Shown: positions 16,023-30,499, numbered from the stretch's first letter. The stretch is DNA of 33,119 bases from Patescibacteria group bacterium (GCA_013816135.1 JACDEV010000002.1:1-33119), one strand, 5' to 3'. Notes: generated from the letters alone by a model not told the origin. A program made the numbers and translations.

Positions 16023-16715
16023 ATGAATATAGAAAAATTATCTGTTCCGATAGCCATAGTTATTGCAGGAGGTTTGATTGCAGGTGCATTTTATTATTCC
16101 AACTTAAAAGCAGTCCAAAATTCTCACAATCAAGTGGTTAAAACTGATTCAAGCACCAGTAGTTTAAGACCAATATCATCTGAGGATCATATTATTGGAA
16201 ATCCAAATGCAGATGTCATCCTAGTTGAATACTCTGATACCGAATGTCCATTCTGTAAGGATTTTCACACATCTTTAAAAAGAATGATGACTGAATATGG
16301 TAGTGATGGAAAAGTGGCCTGGGTTTACAGACACTTCCCTATTGATGCGCTACATCCAAAATCTAGAAAAGAAGCAGAGGCACTTGAATGTGCCAGCGAA
16401 TTAGGTGGACCAGCAAAATTCTGGGAGTATACAAACATGATATATGACATTACAACTTCAAATGACACTCTTGACCCAAGTCAGCTTCCAAAAATTGCTA
16501 AATCTGTCGGTCTTGATGTAACCGCTTTCAATACTTGTCTTTCAAGTGGAAAATATGCAGCCAAAGTCCAAGCTGATTACGATAATGCAATAAAAATTGG
16601 TGGAAGAGGAACTCCTACATCAGTAATTCTTACAAAAGATGGAACTAAAACTCTTATTGAAGGTGCACAACCATACGACAGTTTGAAAGCCATCATTGAT
16701 GCTTCACTTAAGTAG
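16023..16715 (+). CDS. Membrane-anchored DsbA/thioredoxin-fold oxidoreductase
   Basis: N-terminal TM then GNPNADVILVEYSDTECPFCKDFH (CPFC) and GGRGTPTSVIL (cis-Pro). Start MNIEKL at 16023 rather than 15987. Confidence 0.88.
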   Translation: MNIEKLSVPIAIVIAGGLIAGAFYYSNLKAVQNSHNQVVKTDSSTSSLRPISSEDHIIGNPNADVILVEYSDTECPFCKDFHTSLKRMMTEYGSDGKVAWVYRHFPIDALHPKSRKEAEALECASELGGPAKFWEYTNMIYDITTSNDTLDPSQLPKIAKSVGLDVTAFNTCLSSGKYAAKVQADYDNAIKIGGRGTPTSVILTKDGTKTLIEGAQPYDSLKAIIDASLK

Positions 16716-16721
16716 TAGAAA

Positions 16722-19676
16722 TTAAACTAGAAACTGCTTTTTCATTTCGCACCATTTACATCCTGCTTCTGAACAAAAAGAAGTTAGGAAACTACCTGAC
16801 CAAACACTTTCAATAAGTGAGTCTATTTCTGTGCGTACTCGCAAAATATCATCTTTGGAAATAGGCAGTGATACCAAAGGACATCTTCCTTTACTGTCTG
16901 GCTTTATAAATATAAGCCACGGTTCGATTTCTTTATCTTTGTACTTATTTTCCAATAGCATTCTGTAAAATATAAGTTGTCTGAAATAATTTCCATCAGA
17001 ATCCTTGGTTTCACCTTTGATTGCATTTACGCTCATTCCTTCTCGAGTTTTGTAGTCATACACTTCAACTTTATTCTCTCCCTCTATCAAAGCATCAAGC
17101 TGTCCGTGAAGCTCAAATTTAACTACCTCTTTCTGAAAATTACCTGAATATATAGTTTCCACCCATTTTTCAGGCATGACTTTACCGGGATTAGAAAAAT
17201 AATTTTCCAACGCACTTGCAACCATTGGAGCTTGATGGACAAGTTCTTCTATTATTTCCTCCTTTTCGAAGCTCGGCAACAGCGAGGTTTTGAAATACGA
17301 CTTCACAGTGCTTATGATAGTTTCTTCGATATTTGTAACTTTTTTTATTTTCAATTCCCAACAATATGATAAGGCTTTATGCATAGCTATTCCTTTTTCA
17401 GAAGATGGACTCGGTGCTTCTGGAACTTTCAGAATACTTTTATAATAAAATTCTGAGGGACATGAACAGTAGTGATTTAAAGCTGTAACAGACAAACCTT
17501 TTTCCAAAATTATGTTCTTAGCATAATCAATAATTTCTTTCTTTTCTCTAGCTTCTGATTTTTCAAAAGATAGCACAGTTCTGACATCCTTTTTCGCTGG
17601 TATGTGTTTGCTTAAAACATGGTCTTTGTGAAGTTCATCGATGAATTGTAGAGGGGTAAATTCTTTTCCTAATGAATTCTTTTGACCTACTAAAATAGTT
17701 GCGTGTGATCTAGCTCGTGTTAAAGCAACATAGAACAAACGTCTAGCATCCCTTTCTTCATCCTTATCATCCTTATCTAATGGAAATACAAAGGATGATG
17801 ACTTATGTTTTCTCATCCAAAATTCTTTCATAGCATATGGAAGAAAGACGTAGTCATATTCCAAACCTTTTGATCCATGCGCGGTGGTGACACGAATCTG
17901 AGCTGTGGATGTTCCTGAACTTACTTTGATTTTTTTCTTTTCAGCTGAGATTTTGTAGGCTACTAGCTCTTTAATGAGTTCTCGTGGATCAGTAATCTCC
18001 TTTGTAGAAGCAATATCTTGAGCCAAGGATACAATTCCCCGCCATACCTCAACTGAAACAGGATTGGCTACTATCATCTTCGAAAGACCAGATGATTCGG
18101 ACATTAAAATAAGGTAATCAATTACACCTGACTTGAAACTAATATCTTGTAATTGTTTTAATGCAGGAACTTCCTTAAATACTTCAGAAAGAAACCCTGC
18201 TCTTAATTTTTTTATCAACTCTGCACTTTTTGCAAAATCTATATTCCACAATCCCGCAGCAAATGTTTCAGCTAGATTTTCGACTTTAGTAGGATCGATT
18301 AAATATTCCAACAAAGTAAAATATAATGAGCCTATTGGGTGTGAGAAAATATCAATTCCTCTTTCCGCTGAAACCTCCAATCCTCTGTTTTGGGCCAAAG
18401 AAAGAATATTAAGCACATCACGGTTTTCTCTGACGATAACCGCTGCAGTTTTACCATTATCTTTATTTTCTTTTAAGAATTCATCTAATCCATCCATCAA
18501 GTATTCGTCCATAGCATCAGTATTTTCAGCTACGATAAGATCAATTGGCTTATTTTTTTCAGATGATTTTGATGTCAGTTGAATTCTGAGATCAGGATAC
18601 TGTCCTTCATTATAATTGTTTTCTATCATCGCAAATGAAGCATCCAAGATAGATTGATGGGATCTGTAATTGTTTACTAGCGGAATGACTTTCATATTTT
18701 TCCAAATATTCTGGAATTTCAGAAAGTTTTCAACTGATGCCCCTTGGAATCTATAGATGGCCTGCTTTTCATCCCCCACAACAAACAAGTTTGGGGTGTC
18801 GAAGAAATTCGCAAGTAGGTAAATTATTTTGTTTTGTGAATCATTTGTATCTTGATGTTCATCTACAAGCATGTATAGATATGTCTCTTGGATTAGACGC
18901 AAAAGTAACTCGTCCTTTTCTAAAGCTATAAGCAGTTCGGAAAGCAAATCATCGAAATCCATTTTCTTCTCCTTCTTTTTTCTATTTTCATATTCATCAA
19001 AAAGTTCAGCAAAAATAGCTGTTCTTTCGCATTTATCAATTTTTTTCAAATATTCTGCCTTTATCAAACCTTTGGTTACACCTCTAGTAGATATTGACTC
19101 TGGATCATCTTTTATTTTTTTTATACTAGATGACAAAAATTTCTTTAATATTTCCGATGTCCACGCTTCTTTCTTGCAGTTTCCAATTCCTGAAATAATT
19201 TTACCTACATAATAATCAGGATCGCCAAGTGGCCTCAATTTTGTAAATTTTTTTTGCTTTAGTAATTCCCTAATAATTGAAACTTGCTCAACTTCTGTAA
19301 TTTGTGATGTACGAGATAAATGTGGAAAATGATCGTTAAATTCTGAGATAACAGATGAAGCAAAGCTATGAAAAGTATGTATTCTTACTTCATCAGCTCG
19401 GCTCCCTATTATCTCTCGGAGCTTTGAACGCATAACTTTCACTCCAACATCCGTAAAGGTCAGAGCAAGTATTCCCGAAGGAGGAGTGTCAGTCTTTCGC
19501 AATATATTTGCGATACGTAATGTAAGCAGTGTTGTCTTTCCAGTTCCTGGACCTGCCACTACAAGCACTGGACCTTCAATAGTATCAACAGCTTCTTTTT
19601 GCTCTTTATTTAGACTTTTGTATTTGTCATCAAAAACTTCCTCGAGTTTTTCTTTTAAACTAGTATTACTCTTCAT
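16722..19676 (-). CDS. UvrD/PcrA-like helicase fused to a Cys-rich PD-(D/E)XK nuclease (AddAB/Cas4-like)
   Basis: GPGTGKTT, LVDEHQDTND, GDEKQAIYRFQGA, TTAHGSKGLEYDYVFL, RLFYVALTRA; C-terminal nuclease LHGQLDALIEGENKVEVYDYKT with Cys at HYCSCP and CSEAGCKWC. Confidence 0.9.
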   Translation of the reverse strand: MKSNTSLKEKLEEVFDDKYKSLNKEQKEAVDTIEGPVLVVAGPGTGKTTLLTLRIANILRKTDTPPSGILALTFTDVGVKVMRSKLREIIGSRADEVRIHTFHSFASSVISEFNDHFPHLSRTSQITEVEQVSIIRELLKQKKFTKLRPLGDPDYYVGKIISGIGNCKKEAWTSEILKKFLSSSIKKIKDDPESISTRGVTKGLIKAEYLKKIDKCERTAIFAELFDEYENRKKKEKKMDFDDLLSELLIALEKDELLLRLIQETYLYMLVDEHQDTNDSQNKIIYLLANFFDTPNLFVVGDEKQAIYRFQGASVENFLKFQNIWKNMKVIPLVNNYRSHQSILDASFAMIENNYNEGQYPDLRIQLTSKSSEKNKPIDLIVAENTDAMDEYLMDGLDEFLKENKDNGKTAAVIVRENRDVLNILSLAQNRGLEVSAERGIDIFSHPIGSLYFTLLEYLIDPTKVENLAETFAAGLWNIDFAKSAELIKKLRAGFLSEVFKEVPALKQLQDISFKSGVIDYLILMSESSGLSKMIVANPVSVEVWRGIVSLAQDIASTKEITDPRELIKELVAYKISAEKKKIKVSSGTSTAQIRVTTAHGSKGLEYDYVFLPYAMKEFWMRKHKSSSFVFPLDKDDKDEERDARRLFYVALTRARSHATILVGQKNSLGKEFTPLQFIDELHKDHVLSKHIPAKKDVRTVLSFEKSEAREKKEIIDYAKNIILEKGLSVTALNHYCSCPSEFYYKSILKVPEAPSPSSEKGIAMHKALSYCWELKIKKVTNIEETIISTVKSYFKTSLLPSFEKEEIIEELVHQAPMVASALENYFSNPGKVMPEKWVETIYSGNFQKEVVKFELHGQLDALIEGENKVEVYDYKTREGMSVNAIKGETKDSDGNYFRQLIFYRMLLENKYKDKEIEPWLIFIKPDSKGRCPLVSLPISKDDILRVRTEIDSLIESVWSGSFLTSFCSEAGCKWCEMKKQFLV

Positions 19677-20226
19677 TAATATAGGATAACATGGAATTTT
19701 GAGTATAAGAAAAAGAGTAAAGAAGGATGAATTCTTAAAAAATTTCTCCTAGAAACAAACGAAAAAACAAAATAAAGGTCTAAAAAATGAAAATTTTCAG
19801 AAATTAATAAATCATTTTGTACATTTGTCAAAAATAATGGTTAAAAAGACTTTTATTTTAGCCATTATATCAACCTGTACTTTACAAAGATTTTTTTTAT
19901 ATTTTGATGCTTGTTACCATACGTTATCCACTTCTTTATTGATAGGAAGAATGTACAATGAAAATAACAAAAACACCCATAGGGATGTTGGAGTAAGTAA
20001 ACTGGAGTCACACTAAGAAAAACTAGGAGGATTAGATAACAAATCTATACTTATTATCCTCAAGAGGCAGTGACGTCACAGCTTCAAAATATATTTGCAA
20101 ATATACGTTTACTACTTTGATATAACCTAACTTTTTCGCCAGAAATAGAGGGGTGTTTTTGTATTACTAAGTTATTATAACTTTAAAAAACTCCTGGTCA
20201 AAAATTTCTGTGGATAATGACGGATT

Positions 20227-20268
20227 AACTATCAAAAAAAGCTGCAGTTGGGGCTTTTTTTGATAGTT
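20227..20268. terminator. Long bidirectional hairpin in the helicase-rpoD intergenic region
   Basis: AACTATCAAAAAAAGC-TGCAGTTGGG-GCTTTTTTTGATAGTT, 16-bp perfect stem. Confidence 0.75.
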
Positions 20269-20291
20269 CTAAAAAATATGGTGTAATGAAA

Positions 20292-20408
20292 CTCGGAGGA
20301 TTTTTGCTTAAGGTCAAGGCGGAATGAGAAAATGCGAGAAGCCGTATTGAACATACGGTGACGAGAATTTTTGAATTCCAACGCAGAGATTGAGTAAAAA
20401 GACCCGAG
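20292..20408 (+). repeat. Structured palindromic element, copy 2
   Basis: P1 CTCGG/CCGAG and TTTTTGCTTA/TGAGTAAAAA; CAAGGCG; P2 GAAT..AAAAT/ATTTT..ATTC; GCGAGAAG; P3 CCGTAT-TGAAC-ATACGG; GTGACGAGAA; CAACGCAGA. Confidence 0.75.
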
Positions 20409-20411
20409 CTA

Positions 20412-21695
20412 TTAATAATAGTTACGAAGCCTGTTTATTTTATCATGCTGTCTTATCTTCTCATGTGCCTTAGCTTCTATCTGACGTATACGTTCACGTG
20501 TTACTCCGAATTCTTTTCCTACTTCTTCCAATGTATGAGTCACACCATCTACAAGGCCATGTCGAAGTTCGAGAATTTTTCGTTCTTTTTCAGGTAAATC
20601 ATTTAAAATTTCTTTGACTTGGTCAGAAACAATTCTTCTGGATGATTCCTGATCTGGTGAAAGGATTTTATCATCTGCAATGAAGTCCCCTTGTTTAGAC
20701 TTGCTATCATCTCCATCTTCTCCAACAGGTGCATCTAGAGAAAGTGTAGCTTGGTCAATTTTTTCAATAGTATAAATCTTATCAACAGCCAAGTTCATTT
20801 CAGTAGCTATTTCTTCAGGCAATGGATCTCTTCCAAGGTCTTGAGAAAGTCGTCGAACGACTTGTTTGTATTTCGCAATTGTCTCCACCATGTGAACTGG
20901 TACGCGGATAGTTCTAGATTGGTCAGCTAGAGCACGAGTAATGGCTTGTCGTATCCACCAAGTAGCATAGGTGGAGAATTTATAACCTTTTGTCCAATCA
21001 AATTTATCTACTGCTTTAAACAAACCTAGGTTTCCTTCCTGGATCAAGTCGAGTAAAGTTAGGTCTGGACTTCTGTTGGCATACTTTTTTGCAATCGAAA
21101 CTACAAGTCGTAAGTTTGCGCGGGCCAAAAGATTTTTTGCTTCAACATCTCCTGCCTCAATTCGCTTTGCCAATTCCTTTTCCATAGCACCGGAAATAAG
21201 CTGATATTGCCCAATCTCCTTTAAGTACATCTGGATAGAATCGTATGAAGACTCTGATGATGCTCGTCCATATGTATATTTCTTATTAGCTTCGTCAGCA
21301 GATGGAGTTTCAAGTAAGCCTCCTCCTTCCAATATATCTATTCCACTTCCAGAGAGCTTCTCATATAATTCATCAAGAAACAAAATATCGTCTTCAATAG
21401 TCGGAAATTCCTTCAAAATTTCATCGTATGTAACATATCCTCTTTCTTTTCCTTTACCGACTAGCTTGGACATTCCCTGAGCCTGCTTATCACCTTTCTT
21501 AAGAACAGTTCCAGATACTTTACTTACAGTCTTAGCTGCTCGCATTGCAAGTGAAGATTTATTCTTCTTCTTGGCTCTGATTTTTGGCATAACAAATTTA
21601 GCCACCTTCTTTGCTTTCTTTTTTTTCAATGCTTTGGTCTTTACAACCTTTGCAGCTTTTGGTTTATTTTTTTTTGTATCTTTTTTACTTTTCAT
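20412..21695 (-). CDS. rpoD: RNA polymerase primary sigma factor RpoD with Lys-rich N-terminal extension
   Basis: [76 protein letters not shown]; region 4 [23 protein letters not shown]. Confidence 0.97.
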   Translation of the reverse strand: MKSKKDTKKNKPKAAKVVKTKALKKKKAKKVAKFVMPKIRAKKKNKSSLAMRAAKTVSKVSGTVLKKGDKQAQGMSKLVGKGKERGYVTYDEILKEFPTIEDDILFLDELYEKLSGSGIDILEGGGLLETPSADEANKKYTYGRASSESSYDSIQMYLKEIGQYQLISGAMEKELAKRIEAGDVEAKNLLARANLRLVVSIAKKYANRSPDLTLLDLIQEGNLGLFKAVDKFDWTKGYKFSTYATWWIRQAITRALADQSRTIRVPVHMVETIAKYKQVVRRLSQDLGRDPLPEEIATEMNLAVDKIYTIEKIDQATLSLDAPVGEDGDDSKSKQGDFIADDKILSPDQESSRRIVSDQVKEILNDLPEKERKILELRHGLVDGVTHTLEEVGKEFGVTRERIRQIEAKAHEKIRQHDKINRLRNYY

Positions 21696-23433
21696 AAGAA
21701 TTTTTTATCGTATTTATCCTCTGTGATATCCTTTGACACTCCAGAAGCAATTTTTTTATATTATCGGCATCCTTCGACTGTTCAGCTTTTTGAAGAACTA
21801 TCATGGCCTCTGAAAATTCTTTTTTAAGATATTCTTCTTCGAGTCCGAGAAGGAGGTAGTTGATTTCCTTTTCAATATTTATCTTATTATTATAATAGCT
21901 TTCTGTTTCAAATAATAGTAGGTCCTTATCTTTTTCAAAATATTTTTCTAAAACTTCAAATCTTTCTTTTATTATTTCCTTTGCTCTTTTCTCAACTTCT
22001 GCTTTTTCTAGTTCATTATCTTTTGGTTTTGTTCTCTGCCACATTATTATTCCCATTACCTTCCGCTCTATTGATTCTGTTCTTCTCCCCGGTGGTGATG
22101 CTTCTGCTTTTGGTGAATAGTTTACTGTAGATTGGGATGCTGACTTTGGCACTACCCTTTTTAAGTCTTCCCACAACGCCTCTTCCTTAATAAATGTTTT
22201 TTTGGCAATAGATTTTATGAAGTGAGATTTTTCGATGGTGGATGGCAGTTCTGCTACGTATGGCAAAACATTTTTCTGAATCTCTATTCCAAGCTCTCGT
22301 GACTCTAAACCTTTAGATAGTAGTGTATCAGTGTAGTAGTCGATTATATGTTTGGCAGTCTTTAAGGATTCCTTCAATTTTTCTACATCTTCTTTTGCTA
22401 AGTCCGCTGGGTCCTTGCCTTCGGGCATTACCGCTATTTTTAATTCCATTCCTAAAGATAATGCTATTTGAGCACTTCTGTTTGAGGCTGCAAAGCCAGC
22501 ACTGTCTCCGTCATAGGCCATAATTATCCGATTAGAGAGCCTTCTTAACTTTGTTAGATGCATTTCAGTTAAAGCAGTTCCTGAAGAAGCCACCGTGTTA
22601 GGAATTTCTGCTTGATGAAGCATGACCAAATCCATCTGTCCTTCCACTAAAATAGAATAATCCTTTAATCTGATATCTACTTTAGCTTTATCCAATCCGA
22701 ATAAAATATCCGACTTATTGAACAAAGAAGTCTCAGGACTGTTTAGATATTTTGGAGATTTTTCATCAGGTACTAGAATTCTACCTGAAAATCCAACTAC
22801 TCTTCCAGATGAGTCACTTATTGGAAACATAATTCTTCCTCTAAAGGTATCGTAATAGGAGACGGGCGCTCCATCCTTCCTTTTTATCAAACCAGTTTCC
22901 ATCATATCCCCTTCTGTCACTCCTTTAGATAAAAGAAATTCAAATAAATCCCTCCACTCCAGCGGTGCGTATCCTATTCGAAAATCACCAATGGTTTTTT
23001 CAATTACCCCTCGATTTTCCAAGTAGTCTTTCGCTTCTTTATTTTCAGAAAGTTTCTTTTGGTAGAAAAACACAGCCTGTTCTAATACTCCATGCAATCT
23101 CTCTTTTTCTGTCTTGTCTCCTCGATCAAATTGTTCTAATTTCACTCCAGCTTTATCTGCTAATATTTTCAAGCTTCCGATAAAATCCAATCCTTCAAAT
23201 TCCTGAACAAAAGTAAAAATGTCTCCTTTGGCTTGGCAACCAAAACAATAATAACTTCCCCTATCTGGAGATACGAAAAAGGATGGCGTCTTTTCGTTAT
23301 GAAAAGGACACCTTCCTTTAAAGTTCGTGCCTGCTTTATCAAGCTTTATATACGAGCTTATCAAGCTGACGACGTCTATTTTTGATTTAATTTGATCAAC
23401 AGATGATGACATAGGATTTTGAATCTTAAACAA
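21685..23433 (-). CDS. dnaG: DNA primase DnaG
   Basis: [25 protein letters not shown] zinc finger, [23 protein letters not shown]. Start possibly at the internal Met (MSSSVDQIK). Confidence 0.96.
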   Translation of the reverse strand: MFKIQNPMSSSVDQIKSKIDVVSLISSYIKLDKAGTNFKGRCPFHNEKTPSFFVSPDRGSYYCFGCQAKGDIFTFVQEFEGLDFIGSLKILADKAGVKLEQFDRGDKTEKERLHGVLEQAVFFYQKKLSENKEAKDYLENRGVIEKTIGDFRIGYAPLEWRDLFEFLLSKGVTEGDMMETGLIKRKDGAPVSYYDTFRGRIMFPISDSSGRVVGFSGRILVPDEKSPKYLNSPETSLFNKSDILFGLDKAKVDIRLKDYSILVEGQMDLVMLHQAEIPNTVASSGTALTEMHLTKLRRLSNRIIMAYDGDSAGFAASNRSAQIALSLGMELKIAVMPEGKDPADLAKEDVEKLKESLKTAKHIIDYYTDTLLSKGLESRELGIEIQKNVLPYVAELPSTIEKSHFIKSIAKKTFIKEEALWEDLKRVVPKSASQSTVNYSPKAEASPPGRRTESIERKVMGIIMWQRTKPKDNELEKAEVEKRAKEIIKERFEVLEKYFEKDKDLLLFETESYYNNKINIEKEINYLLLGLEEEYLKKEFSEAMIVLQKAEQSKDADNIKKLLLECQRISQRINTIKNSYEK

Positions 23434-23503
23434 TCACATCCATTCGAGCCATTGTCATTTTTGTAGAGTCTGACTTCGAATTTATTAAACTGATTGTAAA
23501 GAA

Positions 23504-27172
<3,669 letters not shown>

Positions 27173-27202
27173 AATTTTAGTTTTAGTGTTGGGCGGATAA
27201 TA

Positions 27203-30200
27203 TTAATTGTCCGACTTCTCACCATTTAAATCTTTCGACCCTGTTTTTATCTGAACATCGAGTGCTAGTCCTCGAAGGTTATTTAACAATACGTTGAATG
27301 ATGCCGGAGTATTGAGTTGAGTAATTGGTAAACCTTTCACTATTGCATCGAAAGCTGCTGATCTTCCTGTAATATCATCTGACTTGATAGTCAAGATTTC
27401 CTGCAATGTGTGAGCTGCACCGTGACCAAGCAAAGCCCAAACTTCCATTTCTCCGAATCGCTGTCCTCCGTTCTGAGCCTTTCCTCCAAGAGGCTGCTGA
27501 GTAATAAGAGAGTAAGGACCAATTGATCGCATGTGAATCTTGTCTTCTACCATGTGGTGAAGCTTCAAGATATACATATACCCTACGGCTACTTCTTGTT
27601 CAAAAGCTTCTCCGGTTCTACCATCAAAGAGTTTCATCTTTCCTGTTTCAGAAAATCCTGCCTTTTTAAGTTCATCTTTAATTTCATCTCCTGTAGCTCC
27701 AGTAAATGGAGGAACGATAGCCTGATAACCAAGAGTATGTGCAGCAAGACCTAAGTGAAGTTCCAATATCTGTCCCAAGTTCATACGAGAAGGCACTCCA
27801 AGTGGTGTTAGAATAACGTCGATTGGAGTTCCATCTACCATGTATGGCATATCTTCTTCTGGAAGAATCTTTGAAATAACTCCTTTATTTCCGTGTCGTC
27901 CTGCAAGCTTGTCTCCAACTGACACATTTCGAAGCTGAGCAACCTCAATGTGAATTCTCTTGATGATACCTGAATCAAGCTTGTCACCTTTCTCTCGTGA
28001 GAAGATTTGAACTTTGATAATTCTTCCTCTCTTTCCTCCTTCCATTCTCTTTGATGTATCTTTTACATCGTGAGCTTTTTCACCGAATAGTGATCTAAGA
28101 AGTCTTTCTTCAGGAGTTAGTTGTGTCTCACCCTTTGGTGTAATTTTTCCAACCAATATGTCTCCAGGTCGTACTTCCGCACCAACCTGAACAATTCCGT
28201 CTTCTGCTAAGTTCTTTAGTTTTGTTTCACCAACATTTGGAATATCGCAAGTAGTAACTTCTGGTCCAAGCTTTGTATCTCGAACGTTAACTACGAACTC
28301 TTCTATATGAATGGACGTAAATTTACTGTCTTTTACCACTCTCTCTGAAAGAATAATCGCATCTTCATAGTTTGATCCGCTCCATGACATGAAAGCAACG
28401 AGCATATTTTGACCAATCGCTGTCTGTCCATTTTGGCTAGCTGATGTGTCTGCAAGGATATCTCCCTTCTTTACCTTATCTCCAACGTTTACGCTTGGTC
28501 TTTGGTGGAAAGCAGTAAAGCCGTTTGTTCGAGAAAATCTTACAAGTTTGTGTTCTGTTTCTTTTCCTTTGCTATTTTTTACTACAACTTTAATACCATC
28601 TGAGTGTGTAACTGTTCCTTCTTCTGTTGCTATAACCAATCTTCCTGTATCTCGAAGAGCATCTGATTCCATTCCTGTCGCAACAAGTGGAGCTTCGGGA
28701 ACGATACATGGTGTAGCTTGTCTCTGCATGTTAGATGCCATGAGAGCACGGTTGGCTTCATCGTGGTTTAGGAATGGGATCATCGATGTTGCGATAGAGA
28801 ATGCCTGGTTTGTAGCAACATCCATAAAATCCACTTTATCCTTAGATATAGTGCTTGGGTTTCCTTCTATTCTAACTTCAACGTCATCAACTAAGATTTT
28901 TCCATCCTTATCAACTGGAGTAGCAGCGTGAGCAATAGCATATCCTTCTTCTTCTGATGCATTCAAATACAAAATCTCATCTGTAACCTTACCGTTCTTT
29001 ACCTTCGCGTATGGAGTTTCGATCATTCCAAAGCTGTTTATCTTTGCATATATAGCCAAACGTAATACTAGACCAATGTTCGGACCTTCTGGTGTGTGGA
29101 TAGGACAAAGTCTTCCATAGTGTGATGTATGAACGTCTCGAACTTCGAATCCTGCTCGTGTTCGGTTAAGACCTCCAGCTCCAAGAGCTGACAACGTTCT
29201 CAAGTTCTCGATTTCTGCCAAAGGGTTCTCCTGAGTCATGAACTGAGAAAGCTGGTTAGTTGTAAAGAATTCTTTGATTCTGGCCTGTAGAGGCTTTGGA
29301 GATATAAACTGAACTGGAAGACTAACATCTGTATCAATAGTAGACATTCTATTTTGAATGTTTCTCTTGATCTGAGCCATACCTGTTCGGATTTTCTGCT
29401 GGAAAAGTTCTCCAACGAATCGGACACGTCGTGATCCTAAGTGGTCAATATCATCCGGTGTTGCGTGAGGAGTGTTGTTAAGTAGTGCAATATTTGAAAT
29501 TATAGTAACAACATCTTCAAGAGAGATTGTTTTTCTTTTAAGTTCTTTCTCATCCATCTTCTTATTAAATCTCTTGTTGAATCTGTATCGTCCAACTGGT
29601 GACAAGTCATATCTTTCTCCATCAAATATAGACATGACAAATTCCTTTGCATTTTCTGCAGTTGCAAGGTCTCCATCTCTTAATCTTTTGTGTATCTCAA
29701 TAAATGCTTCCTCTACTGTCTTTCCGTGATCTTTCAGTAATGTTTTTTCAATAGACTTAGTTGCGAACTCATCTCCAGCAAAAAGCTTCTTTATTGCTTC
29801 ATCATCCTTCGCTCCAAGTACTCGTAATAAGGTTGTTCCAGCAAACTTTCTTTTTCTATCGATTCGAACGAAAATCATCCCTTCTGCATCTGACTCGATT
29901 TCAACCCAAGCACCTCTAGAAGGTATAATCTTAGCCCCAAAAAGCTGTCGTCCTTTAACTTCTGATGCTGTAAAAAATACTCCGTAGCTTCTAGCAAGCT
30001 GAGGCACAATAACTCGTTCAATACCTGAAATAATAAAAGTTCCGTGAGAAGTCATGAGGGGAAAATCCGCCATGAAAATTTCCTGCTCTTTCTCTGTTCC
30101 TAGTATATGATTTTTTAGCTTAACCTTTACTTTAAGAGGAGCTTCGTAGGAAAGCTTATTATCTTTTGCAAAATATTCATCATGCTTTGCATGAGCTAAC

Positions 30201-30415
30201 TCAAAACCTGTAAAATCTAATGTGAATTTTTTTTCAGAATAATCCTTAATTGAAGAGAATTCATCAAAGACTTCTTTCAGTCCTTTTTCTATGAGCCACT
30301 TGAAAGAGTCGAGTTGAGGCTCAACGAAGTTCGGAGTAGGCACGAGAGGTTTTTTGAAACGTCCGAAGAACTTCTGTGGACGTGCAATGTTTTTTGCGAT
30401 GATTGTGTTTTCCAT
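27203..30415 (-). CDS. rpoB: RNA polymerase beta subunit
   Basis: LSALGAGGLNRTRAGFEVRDVHTSHYGRLCPIHTPEGPNIGL, VGDKLAGRHGNKGVISKILPEEDMPYM, GGQRFGEMEVWALLGHGAAHTLQE. Confidence 0.99.
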   Translation of the reverse strand: MENTIIAKNIARPQKFFGRFKKPLVPTPNFVEPQLDSFKWLIEKGLKEVFDEFSSIKDYSEKKFTLDFTGFELAHAKHDEYFAKDNKLSYEAPLKVKVKLKNHILGTEKEQEIFMADFPLMTSHGTFIISGIERVIVPQLARSYGVFFTASEVKGRQLFGAKIIPSRGAWVEIESDAEGMIFVRIDRKRKFAGTTLLRVLGAKDDEAIKKLFAGDEFATKSIEKTLLKDHGKTVEEAFIEIHKRLRDGDLATAENAKEFVMSIFDGERYDLSPVGRYRFNKRFNKKMDEKELKRKTISLEDVVTIISNIALLNNTPHATPDDIDHLGSRRVRFVGELFQQKIRTGMAQIKRNIQNRMSTIDTDVSLPVQFISPKPLQARIKEFFTTNQLSQFMTQENPLAEIENLRTLSALGAGGLNRTRAGFEVRDVHTSHYGRLCPIHTPEGPNIGLVLRLAIYAKINSFGMIETPYAKVKNGKVTDEILYLNASEEEGYAIAHAATPVDKDGKILVDDVEVRIEGNPSTISKDKVDFMDVATNQAFSIATSMIPFLNHDEANRALMASNMQRQATPCIVPEAPLVATGMESDALRDTGRLVIATEEGTVTHSDGIKVVVKNSKGKETEHKLVRFSRTNGFTAFHQRPSVNVGDKVKKGDILADTSASQNGQTAIGQNMLVAFMSWSGSNYEDAIILSERVVKDSKFTSIHIEEFVVNVRDTKLGPEVTTCDIPNVGETKLKNLAEDGIVQVGAEVRPGDILVGKITPKGETQLTPEERLLRSLFGEKAHDVKDTSKRMEGGKRGRIIKVQIFSREKGDKLDSGIIKRIHIEVAQLRNVSVGDKLAGRHGNKGVISKILPEEDMPYMVDGTPIDVILTPLGVPSRMNLGQILELHLGLAAHTLGYQAIVPPFTGATGDEIKDELKKAGFSETGKMKLFDGRTGEAFEQEVAVGYMYILKLHHMVEDKIHMRSIGPYSLITQQPLGGKAQNGGQRFGEMEVWALLGHGAAHTLQEILTIKSDDITGRSAAFDAIVKGLPITQLNTPASFNVLLNNLRGLALDVQIKTGSKDLNGEKSDN

Positions 30416-30483
30416 AATGTTTTGTACTTATTTACTCCGAATTAATAAAATAAAACCAAAAACTCATTCAAAAACAAAAAGAC

Positions 30484-30499
30484 ACCATTCCCCAATGGT
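30484..30499 (-). terminator. Terminator-like hairpin in the rpoB 5' leader
   Basis: Minus strand ACCATT-GGGG-AATGGT followed by GTCTTTTTGTTTTTG. Confidence 0.5.

Noticed and set aside
18133-19212. Antisense ORFs within the UvrD-like gene
   Set aside because: Same reason: shadows of a helicase frame with intact motifs.
19825-20016. 63-aa plus-strand ORF in the helicase-rpoD gap
   Set aside because: No SD, no recognisable domain, AT-rich composition; likely chance ORF.
28446-28931. 161-aa antisense ORF inside rpoB
   Set aside because: Shadow of the conserved rpoB reading frame.
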